From NCBI GenBank assembly GCA_021166845.1, contig JAJPEP010000029.1:1-64000 (forward strand): a stretch of DNA of 64,000 bases, given 5' to 3'. A program made the translations under genes and the position numbers. This DNA is from Thiobacillus sp. (GTDB lineage Bacteria; Pseudomonadota; Gammaproteobacteria; Burkholderiales; Thiobacillaceae). Positions 1 through 7,734 of this stretch are shown here, piece by piece; within the stretch, counting starts at the first letter, position 1; every line of letters starts with the position of its first letter. Below the pieces are notes generated by a model. That model did no database searches, was not told the origin of the DNA, and saw nothing but the letters and a program-made list of their open reading frames with translations.

Positions 1-76
1 GTTCCTGCAGCATCGCGGCCAGCGTTTGCAGGATCTGCAAACGGCGCTCGCCGGGTTTCCTGGCTTCCCCTTCCAT
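1..76 (-). CDS. slmA: SlmA-like nucleoid occlusion factor, N-terminal fragment
   Basis: Only the first 25 residues lie in the window; the gene runs off the left edge. The start reads MEGEARKPGERRLQILQTLA, which resembles the N terminus of betaproteobacterial SlmA, a TetR-fold DNA-binding protein that blocks FtsZ ring assembly over the nucleoid. The ATG has a good Shine-Dalgarno (GGGGAGA) seven to twelve bases upstream. The identification rests on a short stretch, so another TetR-family protein is possible. The mobile element begins about 50 bases upstream of this gene. Confidence 0.6.
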   Translation of the reverse strand, partial: MEGEARKPGERRLQILQTLAAMLQE

Positions 77-125
77 CCGTCTCTCCCCTGTTTTTATGGG
101 GGGGATTATCGCTGATGTTGGGTGA

Positions 126-176
126 ATTGGTGGGTCCGCACGGACTTGAACCGTGGACCAAGGGATTATGAGTCCC
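126..176. repeat. attL: direct repeat copied from the 3' half of the tRNA
   Basis: This 51-bp stretch is identical to the segment at 5562-5612 that forms the CCA end, T arm and anticodon 3' strand of the tRNA. It stops matching at base 177, inside the anticodon stem, so this copy is a tRNA fragment and not a gene. It marks the left junction of the integrated element. Tyrosine integrases that use tRNA genes usually cross over in the anticodon or T loop, which fits the extent of the identity. Confidence 0.92.
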
Positions 177-507
177 GGGACTTCGTCCCCCTTAGACAGA
201 CAAGCTGTCCAAGGTATCCCCTTCCCCTGCTATATCAACTACTTAGTGAGTTCTGACGAACCCTTACAGACAGCCAGCCGAAGGGCTGGTCTATGCCTAC
301 ATAGGAAAAGTGTAGCACACTTGGCACAGAATTGACACGAAATGTTTTCGTAACCCGTTGAAGATAAAGAACTAAAAGGAATATTTCAAAGGGGGTGGCA
401 AGGGGGGTGCCCCGCCCCTGTACCTATATTGCATTACACCTAGAAAATATCCGCACCAAATTCCGGGGTACACTATCTTGATTACGAAAAGGGGAGGGGG
501 GGGGGAA
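177..507. other. Non-coding left arm of the element
   Basis: No convincing gene is seen in these 331 bases. Just inside the repeat are short hairpins: GGGAC/GTCCC at the junction and CCAGCC-gaag-GGCTGG at 274-289. The stretch also contains a candidate integrase arm site (321-338) and a purine-rich tract with GGCA/TGCC symmetry near 398-412. A TACACT hexamer at 469-474 could be a -10 element for the lipoprotein gene, but no matching -35 was found. Confidence 0.5.
321..338 (+). repeat. Candidate integrase arm-type site (left)
   Basis: TTGGCACAGAATTGACAC matches 14 of 18 bases of a sequence in the same orientation at the other end of the element (5499-5516). Both are built from two TTGRCAC half-sites spaced 11 bases apart. 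Lambda-type integrases bind short repeated arm sites near both att cores. That these are such sites is inference from position and repetition. Confidence 0.4.
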
Positions 508-870
508 ATGATTACAAAGACGATCTTTAGTATTTGCTTGGTGGTGGCTGTGGCTGGTTGTGCAACAAATGTAACGATGACAGGGAAAGCTTACCCACCC
601 GTCCCGGTTACAAATGTGAAAGTTCTATTCACAGACAAACCAAAGTGTGACTATGAAGAACTAGGCTTTATTGGAACTCCCGCCATGTGGAACCAAAATG
701 CGGCAATACAATCAGCGCGGGAAAAAGCAGCAGAAATTGGTGCTGACTATTTGCTGATACAAAATGTATCCGTGAACATGTATAACGATGCTATGGTAAG
801 TGGCATGGCCTACAAGTGCGGCACTGTCGATAGGGAAAAAGTTGAGGTAAGCCCACCGGCAGCAAAATAA
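508..870 (+). CDS. Small lipoprotein, cargo of the element
   Basis: The 120-residue product starts with a hydrophobic segment ending in a lipobox (VAGC, Cys18), so it should be lipidated and exported. The mature part contains KVLFTDKPKCDYEELGFI and a helix AREKAAEIGADYLLIQNV. This layout is seen in small outer-membrane lipoproteins of the RcsF/DUF4156 kind, where a Cys near the first strand pairs with a second Cys (here Cys109). The ATG is preceded by a long G-rich Shine-Dalgarno; an upstream TTG in the same frame would spoil the signal peptide. It is the only rightward gene in the element. Its function is unknown; surface modification of the host is one guess. Confidence 0.75.
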   Translation: MITKTIFSICLVVAVAGCATNVTMTGKAYPPVPVTNVKVLFTDKPKCDYEELGFIGTPAMWNQNAAIQSAREKAAEIGADYLLIQNVSVNMYNDAMVSGMAYKCGTVDREKVEVSPPAAK

Positions 871-987
871 AATATACTTCCATTGATATTTATGTTAGGA
901 TTGAAAAAGTAAGGGCTTGTATGCCGTACTGGGAAAAGATTTAGCCAAAGGAAGACCGGCGTGATCTTAGTACCTAGGGAAGCAAGC

Positions 988-1012
988 GCGGGGAAAGACC
1001 TTTCTCCCCCGC
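988..1012. terminator. GC hairpin, possible bidirectional terminator
   Basis: GCGGGG (988-993) pairs with CCCCGC (1007-1012), with further A/T pairing inside. The hairpin lies between the lipoprotein gene and the convergent end of the polymerase-like gene. There is no clear U tract, so it could equally be a replication or packaging structure. Confidence 0.4.
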
Positions 1013-1062
1013 ATACCGGTACTGGGTAATAACCAGCTAATAACCGCACCTTTTGAAAACCT

Positions 1063-1109
1063 CTTAGTAATGCAGTAGAAGATACACAGAATATATCTAT
1101 ATTACTAAG
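1063..1109. repeat. 9-bp inverted repeat at the end of the leftward operon
   Basis: CTTAGTAAT (1063-1071) is a perfect inverted copy of ATTACTAAG (1101-1109), which overlaps the stop codon of the polymerase-like gene. The loop is A+T-rich. The position suggests a transcription end or mRNA 3' structure. Confidence 0.4.
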
Positions 1110-2367
1110 TAATAATAGGGTTTATATCAAAGTAATACATAAACCATTTAGTCATAGTATTGCGAAGCAATGCTTCGTGTTCAATTTGTACTATCAGTGA
1201 ATCGAACACCGGCAGGCATACAATCCCTTTCTTTGCCAGTTCTACCAACACTGAATCAATTAACACGCTATCCATACACTGTAGGGCTGTTCCAAGGCCG
1301 CTATACAAATAAGGCTTAATGGCTTTATGTTTGTCCTCAATTGCACTTAATACCTTCTTACTGTTCTTGATATAAAGATCGTGAGACATTGTATTAAGGG
1401 TTTGTTCCCTGTCTCTGCAATTGAATAGAACAAAGAAAGAATCCTTAACGGCTTGTCTATCTATGCCGGGTATTGCATAACTATCTTCTGGAATAGACAA
1501 AGCTTGTCCAGCCAAGATATATAGAATCGTTGCATGTAGGCATTTATAGTCTAGCTCAACAGTCTTCTTTTTATTGATCTTGATTGTGCTACGTTCTTCT
1601 TTGTTCAGTAACTGCCACCATCCCCCATAGTGTCGCCCGCCACGCGTGAACATCTCATTAAACGTACGATATAAGTGGATTGCCGTTGGGTCTATATATC
1701 GTCCCTTCTTCTTTCCCGATGTGGGGATCGTCAACACTTTAAAGTCAACGTCAGATGTAATGGCAGCGGATTCAATCAGGCTGTTTACTAATCTAAGATT
1801 ATCCCGCCATTGGTTAGTTATTGCATTGTCTTCATAGTCAATAACTTTCTTGTTCTCATCCTTGCGGATAATACTCTCTTCCTCCTCTAGATCAGACGCC
1901 CGCTTGATATATTCAATGCGGCAACTACTAAGGGCAGAAAGAAACTTATCGGTCGCCTTTATTCGGGTGCGGTATCCGCCACCGCCAGTATTATTATGTT
2001 TAAAACTAGACTGTTCAATAAACCCAGCTTCAGTTAACCAGCTATATAGGTTCATCATTAAGTCATATTTCCAGTGAATACGCCGGTATCTACTACCCTT
2101 TGTGTAATCGTTGCGGTTCTTTGAAATCGCCCGCCAAGGGTTAGCCGTCTGGGCAGCCACCCATAAATCTAGCGCAATCGCCATCAATAGCCGCCGATGC
2201 CGGGCTTTCTTGTAGATAACACGGTCTTGAGAAATAACGTCCCATACATGTTCTAGGTCTAACTGTACGTCTGGATGGTCTGCCTTCTTGTAAACACTGA
2301 GCATAGGGGCCGACTTGATAAGGTCTAGTTCAGCCAATAGTAAACCCCTTTGGGTTGTCGTTTTCAT
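1105..2367 (-). CDS. Polymerase-like replication protein of the element
   Basis: The 420-residue product matches no protein I can name, but its C-terminal half has an ordered motif set. These are GRHYGGWWQ (244-252), ELDYKCLH with Asp273, DRQAVKDSF with Arg304 and Lys308, and PVFDSLIV with Asp389. That order (acidic strand, basic helix, acidic strand) matches motifs A, B and C of the DNA polymerase I/T7 RNA polymerase palm. The N-terminal 200 residues have charged helical segments such as YKKARHRRLLMAIALDLW that may bind DNA. I recall similar YGGWWQ...LDYxxLH proteins from plasmids and prophages annotated as hypothetical. The inferred role is replication or priming of the element. The ATG used here has no Shine-Dalgarno. 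A TTG at 2337, seven bases after AAAGGGG and overlapping the upstream stop by eight bases, may be the real start. Confidence 0.7.
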   Translation of the reverse strand: MKTTTQRGLLLAELDLIKSAPMLSVYKKADHPDVQLDLEHVWDVISQDRVIYKKARHRRLLMAIALDLWVAAQTANPWRAISKNRNDYTKGSRYRRIHWKYDLMMNLYSWLTEAGFIEQSSFKHNNTGGGGYRTRIKATDKFLSALSSCRIEYIKRASDLEEEESIIRKDENKKVIDYEDNAITNQWRDNLRLVNSLIESAAITSDVDFKVLTIPTSGKKKGRYIDPTAIHLYRTFNEMFTRGGRHYGGWWQLLNKEERSTIKINKKKTVELDYKCLHATILYILAGQALSIPEDSYAIPGIDRQAVKDSFFVLFNCRDREQTLNTMSHDLYIKNSKKVLSAIEDKHKAIKPYLYSGLGTALQCMDSVLIDSVLVELAKKGIVCLPVFDSLIVQIEHEALLRNTMTKWFMYYFDINPIIT

Positions 2368-2518
2368 CTACAACATTGGGCCACCAATAAGTATTCATTC
2401 CATCATCTACAATACATAAGTCAGGGTCTTTCCATTCCTTATCGGACATTGATTCTAGAAACGCTTTTAGTTCGCCGTCTTCGCTTTCAATCTTCTGCAT
2501 AAATTCTTTTCTGGTCAT
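2330..2518 (-). CDS. Small acidic protein of the element, unknown function
   Basis: The 62-residue product is acidic and helical at its N terminus (MTRKEFMQKIESEDGELKAF), followed by a Trp-rich stretch (MNTYWWPNV). No family was recognised. Its ATG overlaps the stop of the upstream gene by four bases (ATGA), and its own end overlaps the start region of the polymerase-like gene. It should therefore be made in step with its neighbours by translational coupling. Confidence 0.6.
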   Translation of the reverse strand: MTRKEFMQKIESEDGELKAFLESMSDKEWKDPDLCIVDDGMNTYWWPNVVDENDNPKGFTIG

Positions 2519-2712
2519 TCGTTGTCCGCCTTTATTCGCAGGTCTTCAACCATCTCATCCGTAACATATGAATCATCTTCATATTCGTTACCAGATTCAT
2601 CTATGTACGCGGGCGGGCTAGCTTTGTGCGTAGCTGTCGGAACTTCTTTCGCCATCATCTTTTGATACCTTATCGCGTCAAGCCGCTCACTTATAATTTC
2701 ATCCATGCTCAA
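2515..2712 (-). CDS. Small acidic protein of the element, unknown function
   Basis: The 65-residue product has an N-terminal helix (MSMDEIISERLDAIRYQKMM) and a very acidic second half (DESGNEYEDDSYVTDEMVEDL). No family was recognised. Start and stop both overlap neighbouring genes by four bases, which supports real translation. The acidic tail suggests a protein partner or DNA mimicry, but that is only a guess. Confidence 0.6.
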   Translation of the reverse strand: MSMDEIISERLDAIRYQKMMAKEVPTATHKASPPAYIDESGNEYEDDSYVTDEMVEDLRIKADNE

Positions 2713-3212
2713 TGAATCCCCATAATGATGGTATCTGGAAATGAAGCATAGGGAAGATCAATAAAATATTCAGTTCGCTTTGCTTCATTTAGAATTTCTG
2801 GATATGTAACCAACTGTGCCCCAACACTTTTCAAATCAATGAGGGCAGACGCCAACAGTTGCCCCGGCTGGTCTGAGTCAGCTACTGAGTACAGCATCCA
2901 GTCTGCGTAGTCGGCGTTCTGCTCCATTACTTTTTCCAATTCGCTTGGGTAGTTATATTTCTTGGTTGTCCGAAGGGTAAAACCGTTTTGCCAGTATTTA
3001 TAGTGTTCATTTCTCCGCACACGATATGCCACTTTCATTCGCTCAATGTCGATATAGTCATCTACCCCATTAATGGCATCCTCCCGGTAGGTGGGGGGAG
3101 TAAAGACCACGCTGATTAAATTCTTTTCAATCAGAAGACCAGTAGCAATCTGTCTTTGTTGTGCTTGGTAGGCATCCGCCCACGTTCGGGCATCTTGATA
3201 AGCAGTGCTCAT
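2709..3212 (-). CDS. Conserved mobile-element protein, possibly nuclease-like
   Basis: The 167-residue product contains NGVDDYIDIERMKVAYRVRR followed by a FTLRTT strand, then DWMLYSVAD and ALIDLKSVGAQL. I recall this order (acidic strand, VxYRVRR, FTxR, E/L helix, DWxxY, IDL) from hypothetical proteins of plasmids and prophages. It looks like a restriction-endonuclease-type alpha/beta core. The usual catalytic E-x-K is not obvious, so activity is doubtful. The start at MSTAYQ is preferred over an in-frame ATG five codons earlier because it gives the same four-base ATGA overlap as the rest of the operon. Confidence 0.6.
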   Translation of the reverse strand: MSTAYQDARTWADAYQAQQRQIATGLLIEKNLISVVFTPPTYREDAINGVDDYIDIERMKVAYRVRRNEHYKYWQNGFTLRTTKKYNYPSELEKVMEQNADYADWMLYSVADSDQPGQLLASALIDLKSVGAQLVTYPEILNEAKRTEYFIDLPYASFPDTIIMGIH

Positions 3213-3421
3213 AGCTTTGACCCCCAACTACTTCGTACCGTGCCAGACCGCTTCTGAATCTTCTCTTTCCGGGACAGATAGTCCCGAAGGGAATGCAACG
3301 GCCCTAGATATTCTGGACACGCTGCTGCAATCCGTTCTACCTGCTTACGCGCTTCCGCTTCCGCTAAGTTAGCGTAGCTGACGCTACTTTTATCCTTGTT
3401 CGTCAGTCCGTCGTTTTTCAT
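3209..3421 (-). CDS. Small basic protein of the element, unknown function
   Basis: The 70-residue product is hydrophilic with a helical middle (ANLAEAEARKQVERIAAACP) and a basic C terminus (SRKEKIQKRSGTVR). It begins inside the previous gene (32-base overlap) and its stop overlaps the next start by four bases. No family was recognised. The charge pattern would suit nucleic-acid or partner binding. Confidence 0.55.
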   Translation of the reverse strand: MKNDGLTNKDKSSVSYANLAEAEARKQVERIAAACPEYLGPLHSLRDYLSRKEKIQKRSGTVRSSWGSKL

Positions 3422-3647
3422 AGTGTTCGGGTGGGAAAATTGTTAGTGCCCATGCCGGCTGAATTTCGTTCTTCTGCATGTACCTTGCCATTGCTGTCTG
3501 ATTCCACGGCTTACCGTTAGCCTGATAGATACCCATGCCGTTCAGTTCATCAGCAATGCGACGCTGCCCCATTCGCTGTGCAAACTGCCTAACAAGGGGC
3601 ATCACTAGGACGCTGCTTACATCGCTCAAGGCGTTCGCGCCGCTCAC
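3390..3647 (-). CDS. Small HTH-like protein resembling a recombinase helper domain
   Basis: The 85-residue product has RRIADELNGMGIYQANGKPW followed by NQTAMARYMQ. This resembles the helix-turn-helix of the 'recombinase' domain in large serine recombinases (IAxxLNxxGIxxxxGxxW). It is far too short to be a recombinase. A role as excisionase, directionality factor or element regulator is inferred from size and fold. Its ATG overlaps the upstream stop by four bases. Confidence 0.6.
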   Translation of the reverse strand: MSGANALSDVSSVLVMPLVRQFAQRMGQRRIADELNGMGIYQANGKPWNQTAMARYMQKNEIQPAWALTIFPPEHYEKRRTDEQG

Positions 3648-4135
3648 TTCTTCCCCCTGTTTTTAAGGTGGTAGGCAAGCCCCATGGTTTGCTTGTCATT
3701 CCTCATCTGTTTTTGCACAGGAACCGACCAATAGGCACGGGGATCATTTACCCGCAGATCGTCGTAAAACTCCTTATTGCGGTTGGGCTGTTTAATGACC
3801 GACTCATTGTGGGCATCCTGTTCAGCCATCTGTGAAGCTACGGCCCTGTATCGCTGTTCTTCTTTGTACGCGTCCCGCGCTGCCCTGATAGTCCACTTAG
3901 CCCGCTCAGTCTTGGCCTGCATGAGAAGGCCCACCCAGTCAGGTTCACCGTTGCTTTCTTGGGGTGGAATACGTAGCTTTGCGGCTAGCCCCATGGACTT
4001 CGCATATCCCGCACCACGCGTATCAACGCGCCCTTGCATGTCACTGCCCATTTCACTCTTCTGGAAGATCGTTGTGGACGTGTCGCCGTCGTCCATGTTC
4101 ACCAGCCCAAATTCATTGAATTTAAAATTGCTCAT
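3644..4135 (-). CDS. First gene of the element's leftward operon, unknown function
   Basis: The 163-residue product is hydrophilic, with a central charged helical stretch (AKTERAKWTIRAARDAYKEE) and a basic C terminus ending NRGKK. No family was recognised. It is the promoter-proximal gene of seven overlapping genes, so it may be made in the greatest amount. The Shine-Dalgarno (AAAGGTG) is 11 bases from the ATG, which is rather far. Confidence 0.6.
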   Translation of the reverse strand: MSNFKFNEFGLVNMDDGDTSTTIFQKSEMGSDMQGRVDTRGAGYAKSMGLAAKLRIPPQESNGEPDWVGLLMQAKTERAKWTIRAARDAYKEEQRYRAVASQMAEQDAHNESVIKQPNRNKEFYDDLRVNDPRAYWSVPVQKQMRNDKQTMGLAYHLKNRGKK

Positions 4136-4164
4136 ATTTTTGTTGACACCTTTAAAATTTGTTG

Positions 4165-4190
4165 CTATCCTTTCACTTAAGTTAGGATAG
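4165..4190. promoter_or_regulatory. Inverted repeat in the operon leader, possible operator
   Basis: CTATCCT (4165-4171) and AGGATAG (4184-4190) are perfect inverted copies 12 bases apart. They lie between the predicted transcription start (about 4221) and the first ATG of the leftward operon. This position suits a repressor site or a leader hairpin. Confidence 0.45.
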
Positions 4191-4227
4191 TTGTTACTAT
4201 TACTATTGAATTTCTAACTAAGCTTCC

Positions 4228-4256
4228 AGTGTACCACAACTGCGCTTCAATGTCAA
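4228..4256 (-). promoter_or_regulatory. Sigma-70 promoter of the leftward operon
   Basis: On the minus strand, TTGACA (4251-4256) is followed after exactly 17 bases by TACACT (4228-4233). This is a near-consensus promoter and should be strong unless repressed. The predicted start leaves a leader of about 85 bases that contains the inverted repeat at 4165-4190. No other promoter is needed for the seven downstream overlapping genes. Confidence 0.75.
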
Positions 4257-4515
4257 GTAAAATTTTCAATTGACGATTCGCTATACTGTAAGTCATTGTA
4301 TTTAAAGGGAATTATTTTATAGACTTATCCCCACAAACCCAATAGAATTAATAATTCCCGCCATATGGGTTGTGTGAGCAGGGTGGTTAATACTCATTCC
4401 AATACAGCCAATCTAAGCCTTTTAAATCCGCCACCCTATACTAAGTCCTAGAAAATAAGATAGAACAGCGTGGCGGTACCTTAAAACGCGTTTAAAAGGT
4501 ATTCCCTTGATATAT
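4257..4515. other. A+T-rich structured gap, candidate origin of the element
   Basis: No gene is seen. Three perfect inverted repeats are present. GGGAATTATT (4307-4316) pairs with 4350-4359 around a TTATCCCCACA sequence close to a DnaA box. CCTTTTAAA (4418-4426) pairs with TTTAAAAGG (4491-4499). Nested inside that, CCGCCAC (4428-4434) pairs with GTGGCGG (4470-4476). The density of symmetric sequence beside a replication-like operon suggests an origin or regulatory centre. A lambda-type attachment arm is a less likely alternative, because the att core is 1 kb away. Confidence 0.5.
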
Positions 4516-5484
4516 CTAGATTCCCGCCTCCATCTTTCTCAAAAGATCAGCGGGTTTAAGGTGGGTGTACCGGGAAAGCATCTGCATAGTCTTATGTCCG
4601 CTGACTGCGGCGACCTCAAATTGATTCATCCCACGTTCAAACATCCGGGTAATGGCTTCATGCCGTAAATCATGGAAGTGAAAATTAACCATCCCTGCTT
4701 TCTTTAATGCGGTCTCCCATGCCTTGCGGGGGAACACTGGGAACAGACGGCCTATCCCTTTTGGTGGAAGAACTGACAAAGCCTTTTTGGTTAGGGGGAT
4801 GATTCGACCTTCTCCGTTTTTCGCCGTATCTTTTTTTATGACCGACCACGTGAGATCTATCTCAGACCAAGTGAGGAAAACGATTTCACTTTGTCTACAG
4901 GCTGTCTCAAGGGCCAGAACAATCAACCGGGAAAGGTAGGGATGACCAGCACAGGCAGCTAACAACCGCTGTTCTTCATCACCTTCTAACCTGCGGCTTC
5001 GGGCATTGCTGCCCTTTGGCTTGCGTATGGATTGAATTGGGTTGGTTACAGCTATTCCCCATTCTTGGGCTGCAATGGTGAACAGGTGGGAGACGATAGC
5101 CAGTTCTAGGCGTACCGTATTGGATGCAAGACCAGCCCCTAACCGTTTGTCCCGATATGCTGCGAAGTCAGAAGAGCGAAGCGAAGCAAGGGACCGGGCT
5201 GCAAGGTCAGACCGTAGCCATACCCCTATGCGGTCAGCCTCACGGCTTGCGCCTTTCTTCTTTGGGGTGACTTCCCGCCTGTATCGTTCAAGGGCTTGGG
5301 CTAGGGTTGTAGCTTCGGCTTCGCTACGGCAGACAAAGCAACCCCTGTCCATTTCAGACTCAATGGTTCTGGCCCACTTGTCTGCATCAGATCGGGTTGT
5401 AAAGGATTTGGTTTGAAGTGGGTAGCCCTTGCGGGTGATACGAACATTCCACTTCCCGGATGGAAGCTTGCGAATTGATGCCAT
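4516..5484 (-). CDS. Tyrosine integrase of the element
   Basis: The 322-residue product has an N-terminal arm-binding domain (SIRKLPSGKWNVRITRKGY), a core-binding domain, and the catalytic domain of tyrosine recombinases. Catalytic residues visible are Arg197 (TACRQSE), His271 and Arg274 (HFHDLRHE), His297 (SGHKT) and Tyr306 (SRYTHL); Lys222 may be the catalytic lysine. All appear intact, so it could act. It inserts and removes the element at the tRNA. The ATG follows GTGAGG by eight bases; an upstream GTG in frame lies inside a candidate arm site and is less likely. The gene reads away from the tRNA on the same strand, so readthrough from the tRNA or rpoD could feed it. Confidence 0.92.
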   Translation of the reverse strand: MASIRKLPSGKWNVRITRKGYPLQTKSFTTRSDADKWARTIESEMDRGCFVCRSEAEATTLAQALERYRREVTPKKKGASREADRIGVWLRSDLAARSLASLRSSDFAAYRDKRLGAGLASNTVRLELAIVSHLFTIAAQEWGIAVTNPIQSIRKPKGSNARSRRLEGDEEQRLLAACAGHPYLSRLIVLALETACRQSEIVFLTWSEIDLTWSVIKKDTAKNGEGRIIPLTKKALSVLPPKGIGRLFPVFPRKAWETALKKAGMVNFHFHDLRHEAITRMFERGMNQFEVAAVSGHKTMQMLSRYTHLKPADLLRKMEAGI

Positions 5485-5498
5485 GTTCTGCGCCTCAC

Positions 5499-5516
5499 TT
5501 GACACGCAGTTGACAC
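5499..5516 (+). repeat. Candidate integrase arm-type site (right)
   Basis: TTGACACGCAGTTGACAC is the right-end counterpart of the sequence at 321-338, with 14 of 18 bases identical and the same orientation. It lies between the integrase start and the att core. The two half-sites are TTGACAC, 11 bases apart. Binding by the integrase here could also repress its own gene. Confidence 0.4.
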
Positions 5517-5561
5517 AGCCCGGGAAAACATAAGGTCAGAACTATCTAACCCTATGATTCT

Positions 5562-5640
<79 letters not shown>

Positions 5641-5650
5641 GAAAACGTGG

Positions 5651-5673
5651 CAGCCCCGCCGCTGGCGGGGCTG
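5651..5673 (-). terminator. Hairpin after rpoD
   Basis: A perfect 10-bp stem, CAGCCCCGCC/GGCGGGGCTG, with a three-base loop lies six bases beyond the rpoD stop and ten bases before the tRNA. Only a weak U-rich stretch follows. It may terminate rpoD transcription incompletely or act as a processing site between rpoD mRNA and the tRNA. Confidence 0.7.
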
Positions 5674-5678
5674 AGTGC

Positions 5679-7622
<1,944 letters not shown>

Positions 7623-7691
7623 AGGTATTTCTCCGCTCAGGTTCTGCCCAGGCAACCGGATCGGGCAGAAAAAATCGTTCAAAAACCGGTA

Positions 7692-7719
7692 ATTATACTG
7701 CAAACCGGGACTTTGTCTT
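7692..7719 (-). promoter_or_regulatory. Internal promoter for rpoD
   Basis: On the minus strand a perfect TATAAT (7692-7697) lies 16 bases after AAGACA (7714-7719), a four-of-six match to the -35 consensus. It sits in the 112-bp gap between dnaG and rpoD and would give a leader of about 60 bases. A separate rpoD promoter inside the macromolecular synthesis operon is also known in other proteobacteria. Confidence 0.65.
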
Positions 7720-7734
7720 GAGGGATGTGACAAG

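Noticed and set aside
177-507. Small coding frame crossing attL (153-335)
   Set aside because: It runs through the tRNA fragment, has no Shine-Dalgarno and its product has no plausible domain.
1105-2367. Reverse transcriptase or retron reading of the polymerase-like protein
   Set aside because: No YxDD motif, no non-coding RNA structure beside it, and the motif order fits a Pol A-type palm better.
2330-2712. Toxin-antitoxin pair
   Set aside because: The two small proteins are both acidic, lack known toxin or antitoxin motifs and are part of a longer coupled operon.
4325-4335. DnaA box TTATCCCCACA
   Set aside because: It has two extra C's compared with TTATCCACA, and no cluster of further boxes is present; kept only as a hint in the candidate origin.
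5485-5505. Upstream GTG start for the integrase
   Set aside because: It overlaps the candidate arm site and has no Shine-Dalgarno, whereas the ATG seven codons later has GTGAGG at a good distance.
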